Positions 37,992-45,916 of a stretch of DNA of 64,000 bases are shown piece after piece. This DNA is from a virus, in the IMG/VR virus record IMGVR_UViG_3300036770_008028, positions 93,499-157,498 of that record; one strand, written 5' to 3'. The position numbers and the translations under genes are program-made. Within the stretch, counting starts at the first letter, position 1. The number at the start of each line of letters is the position of its first letter. The notes below the pieces were generated by a model, which worked only from the letters and a program-made list of their open reading frames with translations, did not search any database and had not been told where the DNA came from.

Positions 37992-39032
37992 GCGGCGAAT
38001 TGAATCCTCAAATCTATCAAACATGTCAGCAACAACATGATTCAGTCGGAAAAAGTTGTTTTGATTTTTCATCGCAATGTTCATCAGGACTGGCTTGTTT
38101 GTTTGCCAATCAAAATTTTGTAAAGTATCGCACAGACGCACTATCATATCTATTCTATCACGGTAGTCTGTGACAGTATCATAGGTTTCATCCCAGACCG
38201 TGTTGTAGGTTTCGAACCCTAGTTCTCTCAGGTGTTTCAAAAAATAAGGTGTAGAAACAGAAATAAATGGCATGCCGGATATTAGGACTTTTACTGTTTT
38301 TTCTGTAAGGAAGAATTGCTCCTGAAAATCAATGTCGGTTTCCACTACTAGATTAAAAAATGCCTGGTTATACATCTTGATAGGCAGTGTCTGGCTGACA
38401 TTATGATAGTGTTTTTCCACCAGATCACTATAGGGATCAAATGTTCCTGGCGCAAAATCAACAACATCGGCATGACAAGGCATGCCACGATCTTGGCCGC
38501 TGTAGCGCAAAATATAGTTTGAATATGATAATTTTGACCGCAGTTGATCCACGAGATAGGTTCGTTCCGATCGGATATTACCAATGGTGCTGACAAACAC
38601 AGCCGATTTAGCACAATCATAGTCATATTTTTTTTCAGAATAGTAACAGAATTTGTAAGGATTTAGATAGGTGTTTGACACGTCCAATAAAAAAAACGGA
38701 TAGTATATAAGCTCATATTCAAAAAACAATCTATAGTGATCTTGATTCCACCATCCATTGCTTAAAATTAGGTATTTGTGATCGGATCTATATTGATCAA
38801 ATAACTGTTTGCTATGTATACCTTCGGTGATACAATCAATCACCACGATTTCACTATCGCTGGTGTTAATTGATTCTATATCGGAATGATGGAAGCAAGG
38901 CCAGCCCTGCTCGCAGGATGTCACTAGGGACTTCCTGCTAGAGATATAGAAGTTGCTGTTATCGATGTACGAGTTATACATGTCCAAAAAGTCTTGAATG
39001 CCATTGCAACCATTTGTATTGATTTTAATCAT
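37980..39032 (-). CDS. Glycosyltransferase-like protein of the LTEK phage family
   Basis: 350 aa from ATG 39032 (MIKINTNGCNG). The C-terminal block FFLTEKTVKVLISGMPFISVSTPYFLKHLRELGFETYNTVWDETYDTVTDYRDR is a clear family match. The DNA is AT-rich compared with its neighbours, and the N-terminal part (SRKSLVTSCEQGWPCFHHSD) is unlike the other members, so it may be a newer arrival. FNLVVETDIDFQEQ precedes the TEK block as in other members. Activity inferred, not shown. Confidence 0.68.
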   Translation of the reverse strand: MIKINTNGCNGIQDFLDMYNSYIDNSNFYISSRKSLVTSCEQGWPCFHHSDIESINTSDSEIVVIDCITEGIHSKQLFDQYRSDHKYLILSNGWWNQDHYRLFFEYELIYYPFFLLDVSNTYLNPYKFCYYSEKKYDYDCAKSAVFVSTIGNIRSERTYLVDQLRSKLSYSNYILRYSGQDRGMPCHADVVDFAPGTFDPYSDLVEKHYHNVSQTLPIKMYNQAFFNLVVETDIDFQEQFFLTEKTVKVLISGMPFISVSTPYFLKHLRELGFETYNTVWDETYDTVTDYRDRIDMIVRLCDTLQNFDWQTNKPVLMNIAMKNQNNFFRLNHVVADMFDRFEDSIRRLTN

Positions 39033-39405
39033 GGTGGTCCACAGGATGCCATCCAATCTCGGCTAGATCATGCCGGATCTCGTCCGTGATGTGACCTTCT
39101 GCCACACGCAGTTCTTCTTTGCCGTTGTGCACCAAATCGTCATCGGGATGGCTCTGCATCATGCCCGAGCAGTACCAATCCATGTAATCTCCCTCGCCTC
39201 GGATATCGGCTATGATCGATCCGGCTGACCTCCAGGAACATGACCATGTCTTATCGGTCAACACGGTCCAGACATCTTGATACTGCCATTCTTGGTTGCA
39301 CATGGCCGCATAGAGATTCTGCGCATACACATCGTTGTCACGTACTTTAGACACTAGCCAGTGGCACTGGCACATGTCCGTGTCCATCTGCCCAGTTGGT
39401 TCCAT
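39025..39405 (-). CDS. Conserved phage protein (WSCSWR/YMDWYCSG type)
   Basis: 126 aa. KTWSCSWRSAGSIIADIRGEGDYMDWYCSG is a signature I recall from T4-like marine phages; the C-terminal EGHITDEIRHDLAEIGWHPV is also typical. The ATG at 39405 or the internal Met at residue 7 or 11 could be the start; the longest is reported. Overlaps the start of the glycosyltransferase-like gene by 8 bases. Function unknown. Confidence 0.7.
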   Translation of the reverse strand: MEPTGQMDTDMCQCHWLVSKVRDNDVYAQNLYAAMCNQEWQYQDVWTVLTDKTWSCSWRSAGSIIADIRGEGDYMDWYCSGMMQSHPDDDLVHNGKEELRVAEGHITDEIRHDLAEIGWHPVDHHD

Positions 39406-39448
39406 TTGACTGATGGACTACAGGTCACTGCGTCTTGTCAACACGATG

Positions 39449-40507
39449 TCATTTCAATAGATGTTCTTTGAAGACGCTAGGAAAACGATAGGCATTTTCA
39501 TGCCACCAAACCATGTTTGTGAGTTTGGGTGCGGTGATATTTGCTCGGAGACGATTTACCACTTGGTTGCCATCATCAGCCGTGATCCACTCATAATTGC
39601 CAGTATCCTTTTGCAAGGCAGCAGCGGCATCTGGATCTGTGATCATTTTACGTAAAGCAGTCCTTAGACGTTCTGTGTTGGGATTGCCTTTGTTAACCCA
39701 CAATGCTTTTTGCAGAACATCCCGGAAGTTGCGGCTCAGGGTATATGCTTCGTAAAGAGGTCCTCTGGGTTCCTGGCCATGCAACTTCTTGAACACATCT
39801 TCAAATCTGAATCCGGCAGGAAAGTTTGGATCATCGTGCTGTTTCCTGGTGGCAAGATCGTAGATACCATGATGGAACCACAGTTCGGCCGCTGCTTCTG
39901 GCTTTTGATAATGCTTGAACCAGGCAGCCACTGATTCGCGAGCCACGTTGAATTCGCCACGCATGAATCCCAATCTTCGCTCACTGCCGGGCACACCATT
40001 GACCCAGATCACATTTTTGTTCCAGCAGTCAAGATAGGCCTGCATAGTGGGTAGATTACCACACACCAGCATGGCGATGGCCATACCGTCGGTTTCTTGA
40101 CCCGAACTGCCTGCAATCTTAACACGTTTTCCGTCTATGAGATCTTCGCCGCGTTTCTTGCCCACCACGATGTTGAGATTCATCATGCCGATTGAATCAT
40201 AGTGCTTGTAGTCATAGGCCACGTTGTCCACGAGATAGCCAATGCCGTTGCCGCCATGAGACACCATGATGACTTTGTCATCAAATCTCAGTTTGTTGTG
40301 GAACTCGTTGAAGCCGGGTATGTCTTTGGCTCCAGGAATGTGCTGGATAACAATGGGTTCACCCAACTGTTTTTCCAGATGTTTGGCTATGATTGCTGCC
40401 CAGACTGCTGTGCCGTTGCCGGCTGCCTGCGGCACAATCATGCGATATTCGGCCTGTGCAGCCGTGATGACAAAAAATGCAGCAAATGCCGCTAGTAACT
40501 TCTTCAT
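39449..40507 (-). CDS. Tripartite tricarboxylate transporter binding protein (TctC/Bug family)
   Basis: 352 aa from ATG 40507 with GGAGA upstream; longer starts lie upstream in the intergenic gap. Signal peptide MKKLLAAFAAFFVITAAQA. The mature protein has VPQAAGNGTAVWAAIIAKHLEKQLGEPIVIQHIPGA, the Bug-family ligand clamp, and ARESVAAWFKHYQ, plus a C-terminal ALRKMITDPDAAAAL helix. It captures carboxylates in the periplasm for the TctA channel encoded upstream. Bug proteins are most abundant in Burkholderiales, which fits the host guess. One of the two transporter sets in this phage window. Confidence 0.85.
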   Translation of the reverse strand: MKKLLAAFAAFFVITAAQAEYRMIVPQAAGNGTAVWAAIIAKHLEKQLGEPIVIQHIPGAKDIPGFNEFHNKLRFDDKVIMVSHGGNGIGYLVDNVAYDYKHYDSIGMMNLNIVVGKKRGEDLIDGKRVKIAGSSGQETDGMAIAMLVCGNLPTMQAYLDCWNKNVIWVNGVPGSERRLGFMRGEFNVARESVAAWFKHYQKPEAAAELWFHHGIYDLATRKQHDDPNFPAGFRFEDVFKKLHGQEPRGPLYEAYTLSRNFRDVLQKALWVNKGNPNTERLRTALRKMITDPDAAAALQKDTGNYEWITADDGNQVVNRLRANITAPKLTNMVWWHENAYRFPSVFKEHLLK

Positions 40508-40527
40508 TTGAATTTCTCCGTTGTAAT

Positions 40528-41970
40528 TTAGGTGTAATCGATACCACGATTTCTTCGCAACAAACTCCAGGCCATGATGCCTAGGCCGATCGTGATAATG
40601 CATACGAACAGTGGCCGTGCCAGGAGATCAATGAAAGAATATAGGGCCAGCGTCTGTTGCGAATAATTTTCTAACTTCTCACTGAGTATGTATGCCACCA
40701 GCACAGCCGGACGAGAAATTTTGAATCGCACACAGACCACGCCCAGCATCGAGCATATGGACAATACATAAAGATCATTCCATGTGCCCGAATACTGCCA
40801 ACAACTCCAGACTACCACGATCATGATCACCACGGCGTAGATCCAGTAAGGAATCTCCAGGATTTTCACTATCCAACGTGTGGTAAAGATACAGAGAAAG
40901 AAACACAGCACAGTGCCCACCATGAAAGCCATGCCTAGGGCTGTGATAAAGTTGGTGTCTGACAACAGTTCGGGTGAACCCAGCTCCAGACCAAAGTACA
41001 TGCAGATGGCCATCATGATGGCAGCAAATGGTGCGCCCGGTATGCCAAACAAAACAGTAGGTATGAGACTGGCAGGTTTCTGGGCATTGTTGGCGCCTTC
41101 GCAGCCCAAGAGTCCTTTGTAGTTACCGCATCCAAATTTCTCAGATCGGTGCCGGGCCACTGTGGCTCCGTAAGCCAGGATGTCACCGATGGTGCCGCCC
41201 ACACCCGGCAACAGCCCAGTAAAAAAGCCAATGGCTCCGCCTCTGGCCACGTCGCCTCGATGGTGCCAGCAGTCACCAAACCCTTGGCGAAGTTGTCGCC
41301 AGTAGTCCTGGATGGGTTCGGGTCGGTTGTTCTGGTGACGGAATCCTTGAAAGACCTCGGGCACAGCAAACAGGCCCGCGATCAAGGGAATCATCTGCAC
41401 ACCGGCAGCGAGATATTCCCAGCCAAAAGTGAGACGATGTGCACCGGTAGCAGGGTTCTGGCCGATCATGCCGATGAAGATGCCCAGACCAATGCTGATC
41501 ACGCTGAGCCAGGGATTGCGAGTGGTGATGAATCCCACGCAGGCCAGGCTCAAGATCATAAAGGCCATAAATTCCGGAATGCCAAAAAACATTATGAGCT
41601 TTGAATAGAACGGCATAAGGCCAAAGGCTATGGCTCCCCAGAACAACCCGTTCACAGTAGAATCCATCAGCGCGATGCCGATGGCGCGGCCAGCCTCACC
41701 GCGCTGAGCCATGGGATAACCATCTATGATTGATGCTGCCGTGGTGTTTGATCCCGGGATGCCGGTGAGTATGCTGGTAAAAGAATCTGCCGTGCTGCAG
41801 GCTGCTATCAGGCTGGTCATGAATACCACGCCTAGATAGGGATTGGCCATGAACTGATCTGCCAATCCAAACACAGTCAACAATCCGGTGGTTACTCCGG
41901 CCATGGGCATGATGCCTACTAACACACCATACAGGGTACCCAACAAGCACCAAATTATATATTCAATCAC
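40528..41970 (-). CDS. Tripartite tricarboxylate transporter large permease (TctA family)
   Basis: 480 aa with about 11 to 12 membrane spans, starting at GTG 41970. GIMPMAGVTTGLLTVFGLADQFMANPYLGVVFMTSLIAACSTADSFTSILTGIPGSNTTAASIIDGYPMAQRGEAGRAIG is the first family block, and GFFTGLLPGVGGTIGDILAYG the second; both are highly conserved in TctA. The small subunit TctB, normally encoded between the other two genes, is missing. The channel could use a host TctB or work with TctC alone. 20 bases from tctC. Confidence 0.88.
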   Translation of the reverse strand: MIEYIIWCLLGTLYGVLVGIMPMAGVTTGLLTVFGLADQFMANPYLGVVFMTSLIAACSTADSFTSILTGIPGSNTTAASIIDGYPMAQRGEAGRAIGIALMDSTVNGLFWGAIAFGLMPFYSKLIMFFGIPEFMAFMILSLACVGFITTRNPWLSVISIGLGIFIGMIGQNPATGAHRLTFGWEYLAAGVQMIPLIAGLFAVPEVFQGFRHQNNRPEPIQDYWRQLRQGFGDCWHHRGDVARGGAIGFFTGLLPGVGGTIGDILAYGATVARHRSEKFGCGNYKGLLGCEGANNAQKPASLIPTVLFGIPGAPFAAIMMAICMYFGLELGSPELLSDTNFITALGMAFMVGTVLCFFLCIFTTRWIVKILEIPYWIYAVVIMIVVVWSCWQYSGTWNDLYVLSICSMLGVVCVRFKISRPAVLVAYILSEKLENYSQQTLALYSFIDLLARPLFVCIITIGLGIMAWSLLRRNRGIDYT

Positions 41971-42035
41971 TGTGTACTTTCATACTCACGATTCGATGAC
42001 ACGTTCCACACGAGTCTGAAAGCAAACCATGCCAT
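41967..42035 (-). CDS. 22-aa leader ORF coupled to tctA
   Basis: ATG 42035 to a TGA that overlaps the tctA start (GTGA). The peptide MAWFAFRLVWNVSSNREYES contains no known motif. The overlap suggests translational coupling of tctA to this leader, but the ribosome site (GAG) is weak. Confidence 0.3.
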   Translation of the reverse strand: MAWFAFRLVWNVSSNREYESTQ

Positions 42036-42073
42036 CGATCTCACTTGCTTGCCTTTGATGTATGCATCAAGGA

Positions 42074-42301
42074 TCAATTAAGCCTATGCGGTGCCATCTT
42101 TTCTAATGCTTCTGCGATGATGTCTCTGTCTTCGTCATCCAGATCATCCCAGTCCTCCAAGGCCACGGAATTCTCCGCCAGTTCGCCCGATTCAGCCATG
42201 CGTTCGAGCTCGGCGACCAGGGCATCCAGTTCCTCCTGGGTACCGTCGAATGTGTCAAACGCGCCTGGCGCAAATTCTATCTTGATCTTTTTGTCTGTCA
42301 T
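42074..42301 (-). CDS. 75-aa acidic phage protein
   Basis: MTDKKIKIEFAPGAFDTFDGTQEELDALVAEL..., with many Asp and Glu and an all-helical C-terminal half. IEFAPGxFDxFxGTQEELD is a pattern I recognise from small T4-like phage proteins. GAGAAAG precedes the ATG. Lies between tctA and the single tRNA-Met. Function unknown. Confidence 0.75.
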   Translation of the reverse strand: MTDKKIKIEFAPGAFDTFDGTQEELDALVAELERMAESGELAENSVALEDWDDLDDEDRDIIAEALEKMAPHRLN

Positions 42302-42317
42302 GTCTTTCTCAGTAGAA

Positions 42318-42392
42318 TGGTACCCCGGGCAGGAATTGAACCCGCACTCTGTCGATTATGAGTCGATTGCTTTACCATTAAGCTACCAGGGT
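42318..42392 (-). tRNA. tRNA-Met(CAT), separate from the array
   Basis: Acceptor ACCCTGG/CCGGGGT, anticodon loop CTCATAA, T loop TTCAATT, A73, encoded CCA. The A1-U72 pair is weak. Third CAT tRNA in the window; one of the three may be lysidine-modified Ile(AUA) or initiator. Own promoter at 42401-42429. Confidence 0.92.
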
Positions 42393-42400
42393 ATGTAATG

Positions 42401-42429
42401 ATTATAACAGTACTGGCATATCAAGTCAA
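42401..42429 (-). promoter_or_regulatory. Sigma-70-like promoter for tRNA-Met
   Basis: TTGACT (42424-42429), 17-base spacer, perfect TATAAT (42401-42406), minus strand. Its -35 shares one base with the Pho box read in the other direction. Confidence 0.85.
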
Positions 42430-42446
42430 TGTCATATCACGGTCAT
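42429..42446 (+). promoter_or_regulatory. Pho box upstream of plcP
   Basis: ATGTCAT-ATCA-CGGTCAT: two 7-base repeats with a 4-base spacer, as in the PhoB site CTGTCAT-N4-CTGTCAY. A TATGAT element (42465-42470) follows as possible -10. The core differs by one base in 15 from the box before pstS. Confidence 0.8.
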
Positions 42447-42487
42447 AGTTGCCGTTTTGGTACCTATGATACAGGTTAAATAATTGT

Positions 42488-43375
42488 GTGATGCCGCATA
42501 CCTACCGAAGCATATTCATCTCAGACGTGCATCTGGGAACCCGCGACTGCCAGGCTGATCGGCTCAACAGTTTCCTAAAACATCACACCTGCGATACCCT
42601 GTATCTGGTAGGCGACATCATAGACGCCTGGAAGATCCAGCAAAATAAATGGCGCTGGAGACAGAGCCACACCAATGTGGTTCGGCGCATCCTGGGTCAT
42701 GCCAAACGCGGCACCCGCGTGATATTCATAGCAGGCAATCACGATGAATTTCTCAGACCCATGATTCCGTTTGGCATATCATTTGGCCTGATCGAGATCG
42801 CGAACCAGGCGGAACACCAGGGTGCGGACGGTCGCCGCTATCTGGTCACCCACGGAGACATGTTTGATGGCATCACGCGCCTGGCGCCCTGGCTGGGATT
42901 CCTAGGTGACAAGGCCTATGATTTCGTGCTGACTCTCAACAGCCGTTTCAACGCTGTGCGCCGCAGACTGGGCCTGGGCTACTGGAGCCTGAGCCGGTAT
43001 CTCAAGCACCGAGTGAAAAAGGCCGTAGATTTCATATTCGAGTTTGAACGCAATCTCGCAACCTACTGCCGAAAACGAGGATTCGACGGTGTGATCTGCG
43101 GACACATACATCATGCCGAGATCAAAGAAATAGACGGTGTTTCTTACATGAACGACGGTGACTGGGTGGAATCATGTACCGCTCTGGTAGAACATCATGA
43201 CGGTCGCTGGGAGATAGTGACCTGGACTCAGGAGAAAGACGATGTGGATCATGATCTTGCTGGCAGTACACACCAACGATCCCCAAGACCGGCCAGGCAG
43301 GATCGAACTCACATTTCCGGACCAGGTCCAGTGCCAGACAGTGCTGGCAACCATGCAGTACGAACTGAAGTTTAA
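42488..43375 (+). CDS. plcP: PlcP-type phospholipase C (phosphate-starvation lipid remodelling)
   Basis: 295 aa. All five metal blocks of the metallophosphoesterase fold occur: FISDVHLG, LVGDIIDAW, AGNHDEF, VTHGDMFDG, CGHIHHAE. Overall it matches the rhizobial/SAR11 PlcP type along its length: GTRVIFIAGNHDEFLRP, ADGRRYLVTHGD, LGYWSLSRYLKHRVKKAV and GDWVESCTALVEHHDGRWEI. PlcP releases phosphocholine or phosphoethanolamine from phospholipids and leaves diacylglycerol. It lies directly before agt and behind a Pho box, the arrangement known in bacteria. The C-terminal 40 residues after EKDD are unlike the family and overlap another frame, so the stop may have shifted. LpxH-like activity is the alternative but fits less well. 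Confidence 0.9.
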   Translation: MMPHTYRSIFISDVHLGTRDCQADRLNSFLKHHTCDTLYLVGDIIDAWKIQQNKWRWRQSHTNVVRRILGHAKRGTRVIFIAGNHDEFLRPMIPFGISFGLIEIANQAEHQGADGRRYLVTHGDMFDGITRLAPWLGFLGDKAYDFVLTLNSRFNAVRRRLGLGYWSLSRYLKHRVKKAVDFIFEFERNLATYCRKRGFDGVICGHIHHAEIKEIDGVSYMNDGDWVESCTALVEHHDGRWEIVTWTQEKDDVDHDLAGSTHQRSPRPARQDRTHISGPGPVPDSAGNHAVRTEV

Positions 43376-43445
43376 ATCATTCCAGGTACGAGGCCAATGC
43401 GTAGAAAAATCCTCATCATCACAGACAATGTCCCAGATCAAATAA
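43242..43445 (+). CDS. 67-aa small protein overlapping plcP end and agt start
   Basis: ATG 43242 with AGGAG 8 bases upstream. MWIMILLAVHTNDPQDRPGRIELTFPDQ then C-x7-like spacing, with EYELKFKSFQVRGQC near the end; a hydrophobic N-terminus and sensible residue composition make it look like a real protein, more so than the overlapping plcP tail. It overlaps plcP by 134 bases and agt by 49. Short phage proteins of this build exist, but I cannot name a family. Confidence 0.45.
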   Translation: MWIMILLAVHTNDPQDRPGRIELTFPDQVQCQTVLATMQYELKFKSFQVRGQCVEKSSSSQTMSQIK

Positions 43446-44398
43446 ACGGTGTGGTAACCACGTTCCGCAACATAGAAATACCGGCCCAACACGATGGATA
43501 CGATGTGTCCTATATTGATCCCACGCACTTCCGGTCATGGCCGGCACCGGGCTATCCTGAAGTGCGACTGAGCTGGCCTCGTGGTATCGGCCGGCGCATA
43601 GAAGCACAGCACCCGGATCATGTACACATCGCCACGGAAGGTCCTGTGGGCCTGGCCGCCAGACTCTGGTTGGACCGAAAAGGCTGGCGCTACAATACCT
43701 CCTATCACACCAGATTCCCCGAATTCATGTCTCAGATCTATAGGGTGCCCACTGCATGGACCTATGCCTATGTGCGCTGGTTCCACAAGCATTCAGGTCG
43801 TGTGCTCACAACAACTGACACCATGGTGCGGGATCTCAGGGCACATGGATTTTCTGGAGACATACGGTCATGGACACGCGGTGTGGATCGCGTGATCTTT
43901 GATCCCGGTCTGCGCAATAGATCGGGTGGAGATAAGATATTACTGAATGTAGGCCGTGTGAGCCGGGAAAAAGGCCTAGACGATTTCTGCGAACTGCAGA
44001 TACCAGGCACACGCAAGATCGTGGTGGGTGATGGTCCTTATCTCGCAGAACTGCGTGACCGGCACCCCGACGTGGAGTTTGTGGGTGCCCGTACTGGACG
44101 CGACTTGGCACAGTATTTCGCCGATGCCGATGTGTTTGTGTTCCCTAGTCGCGTGGACACATTCGGTGTTGTGATAATAGAAGCCCTGGCCATGGGTACA
44201 CCGGTGGCCGCCTACCCGGTACCCGGACCGCGCGACATCCTCACAGCCGGCATCACCGGTCACATGGAACTGGATCTGGAATCTGCTGTGCTGCGCTGCC
44301 TGGATCTGGATCGTGCCCAGGTGCTGGCAGCTAGCCATGCCTGGACCTGGCAGGCCTGTTGGGAGATCTTCCGTGACAATCTAGTAGATTGCATGTAA
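43397..44398 (+). CDS. agt: Agt-type glycosyltransferase (GT4) for glycolipid synthesis
   Basis: 333 aa GT-B enzyme. N-terminal DNVPDQINGVVTTFRN carries the NGV loop of GT4 lipid glycosyltransferases; HIATEGPVGLAARLW and YNTSYHTRFPEF follow, then GVDRVIFDP, NVGRVSREKGLDDF and the donor-binding motif FVFPSRVDTFGVVIIEALAMGTPVAAYP (E-x7-E type). In alphaproteobacteria this protein, next to plcP, adds glucose or glucuronate to the diacylglycerol made by PlcP to form phosphate-free membrane lipids. GAGG precedes the ATG. The gene order and Pho box support the same role here. Confidence 0.88.
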   Translation: MRRKILIITDNVPDQINGVVTTFRNIEIPAQHDGYDVSYIDPTHFRSWPAPGYPEVRLSWPRGIGRRIEAQHPDHVHIATEGPVGLAARLWLDRKGWRYNTSYHTRFPEFMSQIYRVPTAWTYAYVRWFHKHSGRVLTTTDTMVRDLRAHGFSGDIRSWTRGVDRVIFDPGLRNRSGGDKILLNVGRVSREKGLDDFCELQIPGTRKIVVGDGPYLAELRDRHPDVEFVGARTGRDLAQYFADADVFVFPSRVDTFGVVIIEALAMGTPVAAYPVPGPRDILTAGITGHMELDLESAVLRCLDLDRAQVLAASHAWTWQACWEIFRDNLVDCM

Positions 44399-44403
44399 TA
44401 ATA

Positions 44404-44421
44404 CTGTCATATAACGGTCAC
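44404..44421 (+). promoter_or_regulatory. Pho box upstream of pstS
   Basis: CTGTCAT-ATAA-CGGTCAC, the 7-4-7 PhoB repeat with near-consensus first half. TTAGTG (44431-44436) is a possible -10 at the usual distance. Lies in the short gap after agt, so pstS can be read separately as well as by read-through. Confidence 0.85.
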
Positions 44422-44465
44422 TAAGTATCCTTAGTGCAATTCGCACTTTCACAAAGGAGACCTCA

Positions 44466-45476
44466 ATGAAGAAGTTTATTGCCGCCCTGGCTGTATCTCT
44501 ACTGGGCACCACGGCCATGGCCGCAACCATCACCGGCGCTGGCGCCACATTCCCTTATCCCATCTATGCCAAATGGGCTGAACAGTACAAAAAAGAAACC
44601 GGCGTGAGCCTTAACTATCAGAGCATCGGTTCATCCGGCGGCATCCGCCAGATCAACGGCAAGACTGTGGCTTTTGGTGCCACAGACGCACCTGTGAAAG
44701 GTGCGGATCTTGACCAAAGAGGCCAGGTACAGTTCCCCGCCATCATCGGTGGCACCATTCCTGTGTTCAACCTCGAGGGCTTCCGGCCTGGCGAACTTCG
44801 AATCACGGGTGATGTCCTGGCCGAGATGTTCATGGGCTGGATCGTGAACTGGAACGACCCCAAGATCGCCGCGCTGAACCCTGGCAAGCGGCTGCCTGAC
44901 CAGACCATCACAGTGGTGCATCGTGCAGACGGTTCGGGCACGACCTTCAACTTCACCGATTACCTCACCACCGTCAGCAAGCTCTGGGCTGAGAAGGTTG
45001 GCCGGGGCGCTGCTGTGAAGTGGCCTGCAGCCTCTTCGATCGGCGGCAAGGGCAACGAGGGTGTGGCCGCTAACGTGGCCCGTGTGAAAGGTGCTATTGG
45101 CTACGTGGAGTATGCGTATGCCAAGAAGAACAACCTGCCCTACTTTCAGATGCAGAACCGGGATGGCAAGTTCGTTCGCCCAGATGACAAGACCTTCGCT
45201 GCTGCCGCTGCTGGTGCTGACTGGTTCTCAACCCCGGGCATGGGCATCTCCATAGTGGATCAACCCGGTGCTGCAGCCTGGCCCATCTCTACTGCCAGTT
45301 TCATTATCATGTACCGTGATCCAGAGAACAAGGCAGCATCAGCAGAAGTGCTCAAGTTCTTTGATTACGCCTTCCGCAACGGCAAGAAAGCCGCTCTGGA
45401 ATTAGACTATGTGCCCTTGCCCGACGCGCTCACAGAGCAGATCCGGCAGCGTGTTTGGAACCAGATTAAGAATTGA
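44466..45476 (+). CDS. pstS: Phosphate-binding protein PstS
   Basis: 336 aa with AAAGGAG upstream. Signal peptide MKKFIAALAVSLLGTTAMAA. Phosphate-binding segments: GAGATFPYPIY, SIGSSGGIRQI, FGATDAPV and RADGSGTTFNFTDYL, all as in bacterial PstS. It captures phosphate in the periplasm for a PstCAB transporter, which must come from the host as no PstCAB genes are here. GC-rich third positions differ from many neighbours and suggest host origin. Viral PstS is known in cyanophages and SAR11 phages; here it stands downstream of plcP-agt and behind its own Pho box. Confidence 0.95.
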   Translation: MKKFIAALAVSLLGTTAMAATITGAGATFPYPIYAKWAEQYKKETGVSLNYQSIGSSGGIRQINGKTVAFGATDAPVKGADLDQRGQVQFPAIIGGTIPVFNLEGFRPGELRITGDVLAEMFMGWIVNWNDPKIAALNPGKRLPDQTITVVHRADGSGTTFNFTDYLTTVSKLWAEKVGRGAAVKWPAASSIGGKGNEGVAANVARVKGAIGYVEYAYAKKNNLPYFQMQNRDGKFVRPDDKTFAAAAAGADWFSTPGMGISIVDQPGAAAWPISTASFIIMYRDPENKAASAEVLKFFDYAFRNGKKAALELDYVPLPDALTEQIRQRVWNQIKN

Positions 45477-45595
45477 AACTGGCGGATTCAGTCTTGATGA
45501 TCATGGTGATCCCTGTGATCGTGCAGGCAGGGATCATGATCGGCATCACTTTCTATGGATTCCTCATGGTAGGACTGCAACAACTCGCTGCGTGA
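45473..45595 (+). CDS. 40-aa small membrane protein after pstS
   Basis: Starts in a TTGA overlap with the pstS stop (or at ATG 45497) and ends at TGA 45593-45595. The residues MIMVIPVIVQAGIMIGITFYGFLM form one membrane span; the end is GLQQLAA. Coupled to pstS, so it may be a partner at the inner membrane. Followed directly by a strong terminator. Confidence 0.5.
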   Translation: MKLADSVLMIMVIPVIVQAGIMIGITFYGFLMVGLQQLAA

Positions 45596-45622
45596 CGGCG
45601 TATAATAAGCCAAATAGTCACG

Positions 45623-45646
45623 ACCGCCCCTGGGGGCGGTTTTTTA
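45623..45646 (+). terminator. Terminator of the plcP-agt-pstS unit
   Basis: ACCGCCCC/GGGGCGGT stem with a 2-base loop and six U on the plus strand. Confidence 0.93.
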
Positions 45647-45916
45647 TTGGCTCCAGCGCAGGGCTATGATGGTTTCCAAATGTGGGTCCCGGCAGGCGAC
45701 TTCGATCCGGTGATTGCGAGCACTCTGTCGCACCCGCCAGAGATCGTCGGCTCCGCGCCACTCTGCGATCTGTGCCGTGGTAGAAACATAGTAGGGATTC
45801 CGACGGCTGTCTGGGGTGCGTTCTGCATCGGGTACACGGTAGGGCTGATTGGGTGCGACTTCTCGATCCAACCAGTCGATCACTGCCGTGGCGTTGTGTC
45901 GGGGGATCAGGACCAC
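45644..45916 (-). CDS. Small phage protein, LRW-ending family
   Basis: 90 aa; AEWRGADDLWRVRQSARNHRIEVACRDPHLETIIALRWSQ has the same end as the small proteins at 14529, 19278 and 45907 (Arg/Lys-Trp after a hydrophobic helix). Start codon is GTG-like with a 10-base overlap of the gene upstream. It converges on the pstS-unit terminator. Function unknown. Confidence 0.6.
   Translation of the reverse strand: MVLIPRHNATAVIDWLDREVAPNQPYRVPDAERTPDSRRNPYYVSTTAQIAEWRGADDLWRVRQSARNHRIEVACRDPHLETIIALRWSQ

Noticed and set aside
42488-43375. Assignment of the metallophosphoesterase as LpxH
   Set aside because: The long match to PlcP (GDWVESCTALVEHHDGRWEI, RVKKAV block) plus the adjacent agt and Pho box fit PlcP much better.
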